Source: Stenotrophomonas_A sp035629025 (GTDB taxonomy: Bacteria > Pseudomonadota > Gammaproteobacteria > Xanthomonadales > Xanthomonadaceae). From it: a DNA stretch of 64,000 nucleotides. Location of the stretch: contig DASPIU010000009.1 of NCBI GenBank assembly GCA_035629025.1, positions 67,959 to 131,958 of the forward strand. Reading direction: 5' to 3'. Numbering within the stretch: position 1 is the stretch's first letter; each line of letters starts with the position of its first letter. The notes beneath the pieces are model-generated. The model saw only the letters and a list, made by a program, of their open reading frames with translations, was not told the DNA's origin and did not search any database. Position numbers and translations under genes: made by a program. Shown piece by piece: positions 33,161-43,901 of this stretch.

Positions 33161-34747
33161 TCAGTGGCCGCCAGCGGCGGCAGCGCCACCCGCGCCAGCA
33201 CCGAACGGCGGCTTGGCCACCCACAACAACGCGATGATTGCCAGGAAGGTCCAGCCCAGCAGGTAGAAGATGTCGTTGAAACCCATCTGCGAGGCCTGGT
33301 GGCCGATCATGCCGTTCAACACCACCGCGCCCTGCTGCAGGTCGCCATGGCCGGCGGCCAGCACCTGGTCGCGAATGCCCGGCTCGTAGATCGAGATGTG
33401 CTCGGTCAGGTGCGCGTGGTGCTCGACTGTGCGCCGCGACCACAAATACGTCGTCAACGACGCGGCAAAGCTGCCACCCAACGTGCGCAGGAACGTCGCC
33501 AGACCCGAACCGGCCGCAATCTCGCGGCCATCGAGGTCCGACAGCAGGATTTGCAGCACCGGCATGAAGAACAGCGCCACGCCCACGCCCATCACCAGCT
33601 GGATCATCGCCACGTGGTGGAAATCCACCTGCAGGTTGAAGTTGGAGCGATAGAAACTGGTGAACGACATGAACACGAAGGCGATGCTCGCCAGCACGCG
33701 CAAGTCGAAACGCATCGCGTACTTGCCCACGAACGGGGTCAGGATCACCGGCAACACGCCGATCGGCGCGGTCGCCAGGCCGGCCCAGATCGCGGTGTAG
33801 CCCATGTCGCGCTGCAGCCACTGCGGAATCAGCAGGCTCACGCTGAAGAACGCGGCATAGGCCACCACCAGCACCAGCGTGCCGGCGCGGAAGTTGCGAT
33901 GCCGGAACAGGCGCAGGTCGACGATCGGGTCCTTGTCGGTCAGCTCCCAGATCACGAACACGATCAGCGCCACTGCGGACACGCACGCCAGCACGACAAT
34001 CAGCGTCGAGCTGAACCAGTCCTCGTCATTGCCCAGGTCCAGCACCAGCTGCAACGCGCCGACGCCGACGATCAGCAGCACCAGGCCCATGTAGTCCATC
34101 TTCGGCCGCTCGGTGTGCTCCGGGCGATGCCGCAACTGCGAGCCGACGATCGAGCTGGCGATGATGCCCAGCGGCACGTTGATCAGGAAGATCCATTCCC
34201 AGCTGTAGTTGTCGGTGATCCAGCCACCGAGGATGGGCCCGGCAATCGGCGCGACCACGGTGATCATCGCCAGCAGCGCCAGCGCCTGGCCGCGCTTTTC
34301 GCGCGGATAGATCGACACCAGCAGGCTCTGCGTGATCGGATACATCGGGCCACAGACGAAGCCCTGCAGCGCGCGCGACACCACCAGCATGCCCATGCTC
34401 TGGGCCAGGCCGCACAGCAGCGAGGCCACGGTGAAGGCCAGCGTGGACCACACGAACAACTTGGTCTCGCCAAAGCGGCGCGACAGGAAGCCGGTCAGCG
34501 GCAAGGCAATCGCCATGCTCACCGCGAACGAAGTGATGACCCAGGTTGCCTGCTGCGAGCTGGCGCCGAGGTTGCCGGCGATGGTCGGCAGCGACACGTT
34601 GGCGATCGTGGTGTCGAGCACCTGCATGAACGAGGCCATCGCCAGGCCGATCGTGCACAACACCACGTTCGGCGGGCGGAAGCCGGCCGCCGCGGCGGCG
34701 GCCGGAGCACCCGGCGCGCCGGGTGCGGCAGGAGCTTGCGCGGACAT
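33161..34747 (-). CDS. emrB: DHA2 family multidrug efflux MFS transporter (EmrB-like)
   Basis: The 528-residue inner-membrane protein has about 14 membrane segments. Family motifs include MQVLDTTIANVSLPTIAGNL in the first helix, GFLSRRFGETKLF (motif A), SRALQGFVCGPMYPITQSLL and ITVVAPIAGPILGGWITD (motif C). An Ala/Pro/Gly-rich N-terminal tail (1-23) and a similar C-terminal tail flank the core. With the EmrA-like adaptor and NodT-like channel encoded next to it, it would expel hydrophobic toxic compounds across both membranes using proton energy. It begins 6 bases after the EmrA stop. Confidence 0.94.
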   Translation of the reverse strand: MSAQAPAAPGAPGAPAAAAAAGFRPPNVVLCTIGLAMASFMQVLDTTIANVSLPTIAGNLGASSQQATWVITSFAVSMAIALPLTGFLSRRFGETKLFVWSTLAFTVASLLCGLAQSMGMLVVSRALQGFVCGPMYPITQSLLVSIYPREKRGQALALLAMITVVAPIAGPILGGWITDNYSWEWIFLINVPLGIIASSIVGSQLRHRPEHTERPKMDYMGLVLLIVGVGALQLVLDLGNDEDWFSSTLIVVLACVSAVALIVFVIWELTDKDPIVDLRLFRHRNFRAGTLVLVVAYAAFFSVSLLIPQWLQRDMGYTAIWAGLATAPIGVLPVILTPFVGKYAMRFDLRVLASIAFVFMSFTSFYRSNFNLQVDFHHVAMIQLVMGVGVALFFMPVLQILLSDLDGREIAAGSGLATFLRTLGGSFAASLTTYLWSRRTVEHHAHLTEHISIYEPGIRDQVLAAGHGDLQQGAVVLNGMIGHQASQMGFNDIFYLLGWTFLAIIALLWVAKPPFGAGAGGAAAAGGH

Positions 34748-34753
34748 GGTCGA

Positions 34754-35932
34754 TCAGCCCTTGCTCTGTGCCGGCAGATTGGCCTGGATGATGCGGTGAA
34801 TGTCCGCGTCGGCCTGCTGCAACTGCTGGGCAAAGATGTCGGTATTGAACACCGCGCCCTTGGCGACCTGCGTCGGCAGCACGCTGCCCTTCTGGTCATG
34901 CAGGTTGACGTCGACCTTCATCGACAGGCCAATGCGCAGCGGGTTTTCCTTCAGCTGCTGCGGGTCGATGGCGATGCGCACCGGCACGCGCTGCACGATC
35001 TTGATCCAGTTGCCGCTGGCGTTCTGCGCCGGCAGCAGCGAGAACGCGCTGCCGGTGCCCAGGCCCAGGCTTTCCACCTTGCCCTTGTAGGTCACGCCGC
35101 CGCCGTACAGGTCCGAGCGCAGCTCCACTTCCTGGCCCAGGCGCATGTGCTTGAGCTGGGTTTCCTTGAAGTTGGCTTCCACCCACACCTGCTCCAGCGG
35201 CACCACCGCCATCAGTGCGGCACCGGGCTGCACGCGCTGGCCGACCTGCACCGAGCGCCGCGCCACATAGCCGGACACCGGCGCGACGATCGCGCTGCGG
35301 GCATTGTTGAGGTAGGCCTGGCGCAGCTGCGCGGCGGCCGCCTGCACGTCCGGCTGGGTCGCCACCACGGTGTCGTCGACCAGCGCGCGGCTGGTCTCGA
35401 ACTTCTCGCGCGAGCCGCTCAGCGCGGCTTCGGCGGCGGCCAGTTCGTCACGTGCGTGGGCCAGTTCCTCGTTGGAGATCGCACCGCTGGCGGCGAGGTC
35501 CTTGCGCCGCGCGAAGTCGGCGCGCACGCGGTCCAGGGCGACCTGGCGTGCATTGAGGTCGGCCTGCGAAGCTTCCACGCTGCGATACAGGCCGCGCACC
35601 TGGCGCACGGTACGCGCCAGGTTGGCTTCGGCCTGCTGCACGGCGACCTGCGTGTCGGCCGGGTCCAGTTGCACCAGCAACTGGCCGCGCTCCACGCGCA
35701 TGCCGTCCTCGGCACCGATGCTGACCACGGTGCCGGCCACCAGCGGGGTGATCTGCACCTGGTTGCCCTGCACGTAAGCGTCATCGGTGTCCTCGAACCA
35801 GCGGCCGTAGAGGAAGTACCAGACGGTCACCGCGGCGATCAGCACGATCACCAGCACGGCGAGGATGCGCAGCAGCTTGCCGCGCTTGCTGCCCGCGGCG
35901 GGAGTGGGGGATGTGGGGGTGGGCTGGCTCAT
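34754..35932 (-). CDS. emrA: EmrA-like membrane fusion (periplasmic adaptor) protein
   Basis: The 392-residue protein has one N-terminal membrane anchor (about 20-44). A biotinyl-lipoyl-like half with DTDDAYVQGNQVQITPLVAGTV follows, then a coiled-coil hairpin (about 95-190), the second lipoyl half (IVAPVSGYVARRSVQVGQRV) and a beta-barrel domain. It links the EmrB pump to the outer-membrane channel. The ATG lies 12 bases after the upstream NodT stop. The three efflux genes are evenly packed as nodT-emrA-emrB behind marR. Confidence 0.94.
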   Translation of the reverse strand: MSQPTPTSPTPAAGSKRGKLLRILAVLVIVLIAAVTVWYFLYGRWFEDTDDAYVQGNQVQITPLVAGTVVSIGAEDGMRVERGQLLVQLDPADTQVAVQQAEANLARTVRQVRGLYRSVEASQADLNARQVALDRVRADFARRKDLAASGAISNEELAHARDELAAAEAALSGSREKFETSRALVDDTVVATQPDVQAAAAQLRQAYLNNARSAIVAPVSGYVARRSVQVGQRVQPGAALMAVVPLEQVWVEANFKETQLKHMRLGQEVELRSDLYGGGVTYKGKVESLGLGTGSAFSLLPAQNASGNWIKIVQRVPVRIAIDPQQLKENPLRIGLSMKVDVNLHDQKGSVLPTQVAKGAVFNTDIFAQQLQQADADIHRIIQANLPAQSKG

Positions 35933-35944
35933 GATCGGGCTCTA

Positions 35945-37462
35945 TCAGGAATTCGGGACAGCGGTTTGGGAGGCGACGTCGGTATTGGCGCTGCGCGCGG
36001 GCACGGCGGCGGGCTGCGGCGCGAAGCCACCACCCAGCGCCTGGCGCAGCTTCACCGAGGCCAGGATCTGTTCGGACTGCAGGGCGGTCAGGCGCTGCTG
36101 CGCGACCAGCAGCTGCTCCTCGACGCTGAGCACTTCGAGGAAACTGCCGATGCCGGCGCGGTAGCGCTGCTCGGCCAGCGCATAGGCCGCCTGCGCGGTA
36201 CGCAGTGCTTCGGCCTGCGATTGCGCGCGGGCATCGAGCGAGCGCACGGCGTTGACCTGGTCGGCCACCTCGTGCAGCGCGCCGACGATCTTCTGGTTGT
36301 AGTCGGCCACCGCCAGGTCATAGGCGGCGTCCTTGCCCGACAGGTTGGCGCGCAGCTTGCCGCCATCGAAGATCGGCAAACTGATCGCCGGGGCAAGAAT
36401 GCCGAACACCGATTCGCTCTTGAGCAGATCGCCGACGTCACTGGCGACCACGCCGCCCAGCGCGGTGATGTTGAGGCTGGGATAGAACTTGGTCTTGGCC
36501 GAGCGCACTTCCTTGTCCGCCGCTTCCACGCGCCAGCGCGCGGCCACCACGTCCGGGCGGTGGCCGAGCAGTTCGCTCGGCAGCACGCTGGGCAACTGCG
36601 CCAGCAACGGATCGGGCAGGTTCGGGCGCTGGATCTGCAGGCCGCGGTCCGGGCCCTGCCCCAGCAGCGCGGCCAGCGCATTGCGCGCCGCGTCGATCTG
36701 CTGCTGCGCCGACTGCGCCTGCTGCCGCGCGGTGGGCACGCGGGCTTCGGCCTGGCGCAACTGCAGGTCGCTGTCGATGCCAGCATTGCGACGCTGCCGG
36801 GTCAGGTCCAACGTGCGCTGCGTGCGTTCCAGCTCGTCATTGGCCACGTCGAGCAGGCGCCAGGCGTAGGCGAGCTGCGTATAGCTTTCGACGATGGCGG
36901 CCGACAGGTTCACCCGCGCGGCCTGGGCATCGACCTCCGAAGCGTGCACCTGGTCCACGGCCGCTTCCCAGGCGGCGCGCTTGCCGCCCCACAGATCGAA
37001 GCCGTAGCTGAAGTCGAGCACGGCCTGGGCGCTGCCGGCGTAGTGGCCGCCCATTTCCTCGCCCACCATCGATTCGGGCAACTGCAGGCCGGTGTAGCCA
37101 CCGGACACCGACAGGCTGGGCTGGCGCGTGGCGTTGGCCGAGCCGGCCTGTGCCTGGGCCTGGCGCAGGCGCGCGTCGGCGGCGGCCAGGCTCGGGCTGT
37201 TGCGCAGACCCTCGGCCACCAGTGCATCGAGCTGCGCATCGCCAAATGCCTTCCACCAGTCGCTGGCGGGCCAGTCGGCCGGGCTCAGGCCGGCCTGGGT
37301 CAGGGTCTTCTCGGCGTGCAGGCTGGCCGGGTCGTGCGGCTGGTCCTGCGGCGCCAGGCCGCGGCTGCTGGCGCAGGCGGCCAAGGCCAGCGTCAACAGG
37401 CCGATCGCCAGCGGGCGCACGGCGCGGCCGGCATTCGCAATGTCATGGGGCATGGGAGTCAT
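35945..37462 (-). CDS. NodT family outer-membrane efflux lipoprotein
   Basis: The 505-residue precursor has a lipoprotein signal ending ALAAC (Cys30). The TolC-like structure consists of two repeats of long helices and strands (OEP domains), with DWPASDWWKAFGDAQLDALVAEGL near the start and LPIFDGGKLRANL in the second half. It forms the outer-membrane duct for EmrAB. The start at 37462 overlaps the marR stop as ATGA; a second ATG three codons in is possible. The open frame reaching 38677 runs antisense to parC and is not coding. Confidence 0.92.
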   Translation of the reverse strand: MTPMPHDIANAGRAVRPLAIGLLTLALAACASSRGLAPQDQPHDPASLHAEKTLTQAGLSPADWPASDWWKAFGDAQLDALVAEGLRNSPSLAAADARLRQAQAQAGSANATRQPSLSVSGGYTGLQLPESMVGEEMGGHYAGSAQAVLDFSYGFDLWGGKRAAWEAAVDQVHASEVDAQAARVNLSAAIVESYTQLAYAWRLLDVANDELERTQRTLDLTRQRRNAGIDSDLQLRQAEARVPTARQQAQSAQQQIDAARNALAALLGQGPDRGLQIQRPNLPDPLLAQLPSVLPSELLGHRPDVVAARWRVEAADKEVRSAKTKFYPSLNITALGGVVASDVGDLLKSESVFGILAPAISLPIFDGGKLRANLSGKDAAYDLAVADYNQKIVGALHEVADQVNAVRSLDARAQSQAEALRTAQAAYALAEQRYRAGIGSFLEVLSVEEQLLVAQQRLTALQSEQILASVKLRQALGGGFAPQPAAVPARSANTDVASQTAVPNS

Positions 37463-37917
37463 GGGGAATTGAGGGAGTCGCGTACACGGGTCATCAGGGA
37501 AAGGAGCTGGTCGCGCTCTTCCGGGGTCAGGTCGCGCAGGGCCCAGGCCATCGCGGCGTCGCCGCGCTGCTTGAGCGTGGCCCACATCTGCCGGCCTTCT
37601 TCGGTCATCACGATCTGCAGGGCGCGGCGGTCCTGCGCATGCGGTTCGCGGCGCACGTAGCCGAGCGCTTCGAGCTTGTCGAGCAGGCGAGTGACCGCGC
37701 TCGGGGTCTGGTCCAGTGCCTGCGCCAGCTCGTTCGCGGTGCACGGCGACTTCAGCGCCAGGATCTTCATGCCCACGTAGTGGCTGAAACCAAAGTCCGG
37801 CAGCACGCCCTTCATTTCGGCATCCAGTTGACGCACCAGCCCGTCGCGGAGCTGGCGCAGCAGCAGGCCGAAGCTTGGCGGCATGGCGGGGTTGTCGGTG
37901 AGCGGGAGGCACTTCAT
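37459..37917 (-). CDS. MarR family transcriptional regulator of the efflux operon
   Basis: The 152-residue winged-helix repressor has the DNA-binding part CTANELAQALDQTPSAVTRLLDKLEALGYVRREPHAQDRRA (about 58-100), with the wing DRRALQIVMTEEG. MarR proteins usually release DNA when bound by phenolic or antibiotic ligands. The ATG at 37917 follows a promoter so closely (8 bases after the -10) that the mRNA may be leaderless; no ribosome site is seen. It is the first gene of marR-nodT-emrA-emrB, so it probably controls itself and the pump. Confidence 0.92.
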   Translation of the reverse strand: MKCLPLTDNPAMPPSFGLLLRQLRDGLVRQLDAEMKGVLPDFGFSHYVGMKILALKSPCTANELAQALDQTPSAVTRLLDKLEALGYVRREPHAQDRRALQIVMTEEGRQMWATLKQRGDAAMAWALRDLTPEERDQLLSLMTRVRDSLNSP

Positions 37918-37925
37918 GGGGGCGT

Positions 37926-37962
37926 ATTCTCTTCCAAATGGAATATTTGTCAACGCAAATAT
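37926..37962 (-). promoter_or_regulatory. marR promoter with overlapping MarR operator
   Basis: On the minus strand a perfect -35 TTGACA (37948-37953), a 16-base spacer and -10 GAGAAT (37926-37931) precede the marR ATG by 8 bases. The perfect palindrome ATATTTG-CGTTGA-CAAATAT (37943-37962) spans the -35. A second palindrome TTCCATTTGGAA (37932-37943) fills the spacer. Repressor binding would block polymerase directly. Confidence 0.78.
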
Positions 37963-38023
37963 CCCGACCGGAATTAAATGCTGCGTTGCAGGGGTGGAAC
38001 GCGACCCTGCCGCAGCGCCCGGC

Positions 38024-38051
38024 TTGGCATCCCGGGCCGCATCCGGATAAT
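38024..38051 (+). promoter_or_regulatory. Candidate parC promoter
   Basis: TTGGCA (38024-38029), a 16-base spacer and GATAAT (38046-38051) lie 56 bases before the parC ATG. Confidence 0.5.
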
Positions 38052-38107
38052 CGACCGCCTCGCGCCAGCGGCCCCGCCGCGGCGCCTTCCACAGGTAACA
38101 CCGCCGC

Positions 38108-40351
<2,244 letters not shown>

Positions 40352-40375
40352 TTCAGCGCTACGTCGACTAAAGCA

Positions 40376-40402
40376 AAGGGCGCGCCGTGGCGCGCCCTTC
40401 TT
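40376..40402 (+). terminator. Rho-independent terminator after parC
   Basis: AAGGGCGCGC-CGTG-GCGCGCCCTT is followed by CTTCTTC. It lies 25 bases after the parC stop and before the convergent bacterioferritin gene. Confidence 0.8.
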
Positions 40403-40428
40403 CTTCAAACGGGCTGCAAGCGCGCCGG

Positions 40429-40917
40429 TTACGCCGACGCCACCCCGCCGCCCTCGATCTTCGAGGTCTGGTACAGCTCCAGGCCGAGGCGCTTGATCAG
40501 CCCCAGTTGCTGCTCCAGCCACCAGGCGTGGTCTTCCTCGGTGTCGCGCAGCTGCTTGAGCAGCATGTCGCGGCTGACGTAATCGCCGTGCTCTTCGCAC
40601 AGCTTCATCGCCGCGGCCAGGTTGGCGCGCACTTCATATTCAACGGCGAGGTCGCGCTCCAGCATTTCCACCACGGTGCGGCCCGGCTCGAACGGCAGCG
40701 GACGCATGTCCGGGTCGCCTTCCAGGAACAGGATGCGGCGCAGGATCGCGTCGGCGTGCTCGGTCTCTTCTTCCATTTCATGGCCGATGCGCTCGTACAG
40801 CGCCTGCAGGCCCTGGTCCTCGTAGCGGCGCGAATGCAGGAAATACTGGTCGCGTGCGGCCAGCTCGCCACGCAGCAACTGCTTGAGGCATTCGACGACT
40901 TCGGGTTGGCCTTTCAT
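40429..40917 (-). CDS. bfr: Bacterioferritin
   Basis: The 162-residue four-helix protein builds a 24-mer iron store. Ferroxidase ligands are in place: Glu18 (LLRGELAARDQYF), Glu51 and His54 (EETEHADAIL), a Glu near 93-95, and Glu and His in RDTEEDHAWWLE. The residue that binds haem in E. coli Bfr (Met52) is Thr52 here, so haem is probably not bound in the usual way. AGGAG lies 5 bases before the ATG at 40917; the 12 codons upstream in frame are not protein-like. It is convergent with parC. Confidence 0.94.
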   Translation of the reverse strand: MKGQPEVVECLKQLLRGELAARDQYFLHSRRYEDQGLQALYERIGHEMEEETEHADAILRRILFLEGDPDMRPLPFEPGRTVVEMLERDLAVEYEVRANLAAAMKLCEEHGDYVSRDMLLKQLRDTEEDHAWWLEQQLGLIKRLGLELYQTSKIEGGGVASA

Positions 40918-41062
40918 GTGGACTCCTGCGGGACGGCTTGCGATGCCGCGCATGGTGCACCAATGCCAGGGGCGGCGTTCTAATCGGAATCAGTATCACT
41001 TGGCGCTGTCATGCGGGTGTGGCGTGTGCGGCATACAATCGGCCGGCACCCTGGGGAAACAC

Positions 41063-43492
41063 ATGCGCAACCGAATCGGTCGCTGGCTGCTGCGCGCGGC
41101 CATCCTCCTCGTCGTCCTGATCCTCCTGGCCGCGCTCGCGTGCTGGCTGGCGTTGCACGGCAGCCTGCCCGCCACCGAAGGCGAGCACGCCCTGGCCGGG
41201 CTGGGCGCACCGGTGAGGATCGAACGCGATGCCCTGGGCGTGGTCACCATCGATGCAGCCAGCGAGGCCGATGCGATGCGTGCGCTGGGCTATGTGCATG
41301 CGCAGGAACGCTATTTCGAGATGGACCTGATGCGCCGCGTGGCCGCGGGTGAACTGTCCGAACTGTTCGGCCCGGCGGCCCTGGATACAGACCGGCAAAA
41401 TCGGGTACACCGCCTGCGCGCGCGGGTGAATGCACACCTGGACGCCTCGCTCGGCCAGCAGCGGCCCATCCTCGATGCCTATCGCGACGGCGCCAACGCC
41501 GGCCTGCAAGCGCTGAGCACCCGGCCCTGGCCGTACTTGCTGCTGCGGCAGCGCCCGCGTGCCTGGGCCCTGGACGATTCGATCCTCGTCGGCCTGGCGA
41601 TGTATGGCGACCTGCAGGACAGCCGCAATCGCGGCGAACTGGCCCTGGCACGCATCCGCGAAGTGGCGCCGCCCGCGCTCTACGCCCTGCTCGCGCACGA
41701 CGGCAGCAGCTGGGACGCGCCGCTGCTGGGCAGCGCGCGGGGTGATGCGCAGCTGCCGGACGCAGCGGCTCTGGACTTGCGCAGGACTGCACCCGCCTCC
41801 GCACCCACGCAACACACTGAAGCCGCGGACGTGGTCGGCAGCAACAACTTTGCCGTGTCCGCTGCGCTCACCGCCGACGGCCGCGCCATTCTGGCCGATG
41901 ACATGCACCTGAGCCTGCGCGCGCCCAACATCTGGTTCCGCGCGCGCCTGCGCTATCCCGATCCGCGCGCGCCCGGCGGCCGCGTCGATGTGTCCGGCTT
42001 CACCCTGCCCGGCATTCCCGCGGTGATCGTCGGCAGCAACGGGCACGTGGCCTGGGGCTTCACCAACAGCTACATCGACACTGCCGACTACGCGCGCATC
42101 CCCGCCGGCGCAAAACCCCGACTGCACGAGTATCAGGAGACGATTCGCGTGGCTGGTGCCGCGCCGGTGCCGTTCAAGGTCCGCGAGAGCGACTGGGGTC
42201 CGGTGCTGGAGGAAAATCCCGACGGCAGCCTGCTCACCCTGCGCTGGGCCGCGCAGCTGCCCGGCGCGGTGCGCCTGGACTTCATCGACATCGCTCGCGC
42301 CGGCAATCTGGACCAGGCCCTGGCCGTCGCCGACCGCTCCGGCATTCCCGCGCAGAACCTGATGCTGGCCGACAGCAGCGGCCGCATTGCCTGGCGCATC
42401 ATCGGCGCACGCCCGGATCGCGGGCCGGGCTGCACGCCGGGCACGATCGAGCGCGACCCGACCGTGCCGCGCAAGGATGAAACGGCTGCAAGCTGTGCGC
42501 CCTGGCCCTTGCGCACCGATGCCGCGCCGAGCGTCATCGACCCGCCCACCCACCGCCTGTGGACCGCCAACAACCGCATCGTCGATGACGCCACCCTGGC
42601 CGTAGTCGGCAATGGCGGCTATGACCTGGGTGCTCGCGCGCGGCAGATTCGCGATGACCTGTTCGCCCGCGAGCGCTTCAGCGAACGCGACCTGCTGGCG
42701 ATCCAGCTCGACGACCGCGCGTTGTTCCTGCAACGCTGGTGGCCGCTGTTGCGACAGGTGGTCGAACCCAGCGAGGAACCCGCACTGCGCCGCCTGGAAG
42801 TGGCGACGCGGCAGTGGGATGGCCGCGCCTCGACCGCGTCGGTCAGCTACCGCGTGGTACGCGCCTTCCGCGACCAGGTGCTCGACCGCATTCTCGACGG
42901 CCTTACCGCCGACGCACGCGCCAGACTCGGCGACGCCTACCTGCCACCGCCGCGTGCCCAGCTCGAGGGTATCGCCTGGCCGCTGCTGCAGCAGCGCCCC
43001 GCCCACCTGCTGCCGCCGGTCCATGTCCCGGCAGCCGCGAAGGAAGCCGCCAAGCAATCGACTTCTGCCGCGCCCACACGCTTCACCAGCTGGGACGATC
43101 TTCTGGCCGACGCCGCGCGCCAGACCGAGCAGGAACTCAGCGCCGATTCGCCCGATCCGTCCGCCTGGACCTGGGGCGCGCGCAACACCACCGCGATCTG
43201 CCACCCCATCTCCCGCGCGTTGCCGACGTTCGCGCGCAGCAGCCTGTGCATGCCCGCGCAGGCGCTGCCCGGCGACCGTGACATGCCGCGCGTGCAGGGG
43301 CCGGCCTTTGGCGCCTCCGAACGCATGGTGGTGTCCCCCGGCCACGAGGACCAGGGCTACATCCACATGCCGGGCGGCCAGAGCGGCCACCCCCTGTCGC
43401 CGTTCTGGGGCGCAGGCCACGAGGATTGGGCGCGAGGTGAGCCAACCCCGTTCTTGCCGGGGCCAGCGCGGTATGTGTTGACCCTGAAATGA
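41063..43492 (+). CDS. Penicillin acylase family protein (Ntn hydrolase)
   Basis: The 809-residue protein has an N-terminal signal or anchor (about 8-33). The alpha part begins PVRIERDALGVVTIDA and YVHAQERYFEMDLMRR. Autocleavage should occur before the Ser of DVVGSNNFAVS (about residue 258), giving a beta chain with the nucleophilic Ser. GHVAWGFTNSYIDTADYA and the C-terminal GGQSGHPLSPFWGAGHEDWARGE also fit the family. Members act on beta-lactam side chains, acyl-homoserine lactones or other amides; the substrate is unknown. A candidate -10 TACAAT (41034-41039) and GGGGA 5 bases before the ATG support the start. Confidence 0.9.
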   Translation: MRNRIGRWLLRAAILLVVLILLAALACWLALHGSLPATEGEHALAGLGAPVRIERDALGVVTIDAASEADAMRALGYVHAQERYFEMDLMRRVAAGELSELFGPAALDTDRQNRVHRLRARVNAHLDASLGQQRPILDAYRDGANAGLQALSTRPWPYLLLRQRPRAWALDDSILVGLAMYGDLQDSRNRGELALARIREVAPPALYALLAHDGSSWDAPLLGSARGDAQLPDAAALDLRRTAPASAPTQHTEAADVVGSNNFAVSAALTADGRAILADDMHLSLRAPNIWFRARLRYPDPRAPGGRVDVSGFTLPGIPAVIVGSNGHVAWGFTNSYIDTADYARIPAGAKPRLHEYQETIRVAGAAPVPFKVRESDWGPVLEENPDGSLLTLRWAAQLPGAVRLDFIDIARAGNLDQALAVADRSGIPAQNLMLADSSGRIAWRIIGARPDRGPGCTPGTIERDPTVPRKDETAASCAPWPLRTDAAPSVIDPPTHRLWTANNRIVDDATLAVVGNGGYDLGARARQIRDDLFARERFSERDLLAIQLDDRALFLQRWWPLLRQVVEPSEEPALRRLEVATRQWDGRASTASVSYRVVRAFRDQVLDRILDGLTADARARLGDAYLPPPRAQLEGIAWPLLQQRPAHLLPPVHVPAAAKEAAKQSTSAAPTRFTSWDDLLADAARQTEQELSADSPDPSAWTWGARNTTAICHPISRALPTFARSSLCMPAQALPGDRDMPRVQGPAFGASERMVVSPGHEDQGYIHMPGGQSGHPLSPFWGAGHEDWARGEPTPFLPGPARYVLTLK

Positions 43493-43545
43493 TGGCGGCC
43501 CCAAACCGCCGCCTCCAATTCCAAATGGATGCGCTGATAGGTGCA

Positions 43546-43622
43546 CTGTAGGAGCGGCTTCAGCCGCGACCGCCATCCGGCAGATCGCGACCCCGCCTGT
43601 CGGGGCTGAAGCCCCTCCTACA
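43546..43622. repeat. REP/BIME-type repeat after the penicillin acylase gene
   Basis: It starts CTGTAGGAGCGGCTTCAG and ends GGGGCTGAAGCCCCTCCTAC, with a diverged middle. It lies 54 bases after the stop. Confidence 0.82.
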
Positions 43623-43706
43623 ACTACCCCCGCTGAATCCCACAACCTCCTCAGCCACCATCAGCTCGCGCAGACCCGCTTTCCCATCCGCAATCGCGAT
43701 CTGTCG

Positions 43707-43814
43707 GGCAGCCGGGGGCAGGCCCTGCCAGGACCCTAGGCAACATGGATGTTGCCTAGGAGACCCCAGGGATGGGTTTACGTCGTGTCCTGGCAGGGCC
43801 TGCCCCCGGCTGCC
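43707..43814. repeat. Large nested inverted repeat between penicillin acylase and asnB
   Basis: The outer arms (43707-43734 and 43787-43814) are perfect 28-base reverse complements beginning GGCAGCCGGGGGCAGG. Inside the left arm lies a second perfect palindrome, CCTAGGCAACAT-GG-ATGTTGCCTAGG (43735-43760). A 26-base stretch, AGACCCCAGGGATGGG onward, fills the rest. The 409-base gap 43493-43901 holds this element and the repeat at 43546; I see no gene in it. Confidence 0.85.
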
Positions 43815-43901
43815 ACACGCAAAGCCACGCAAGCCGATCAACATCGCGGCCAGCCAACCTCGCCCTCGCGATCACTCCACGCAACCGACCCGCCGCACAA
43901 C

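Noticed and set aside
33119..37660. 1513-residue plus-strand open frame opposite emrB-emrA-nodT
   Set aside because: It is antisense to three well-supported genes, is His/Arg/Gln-rich with no domain, and reflects third-position GC bias.
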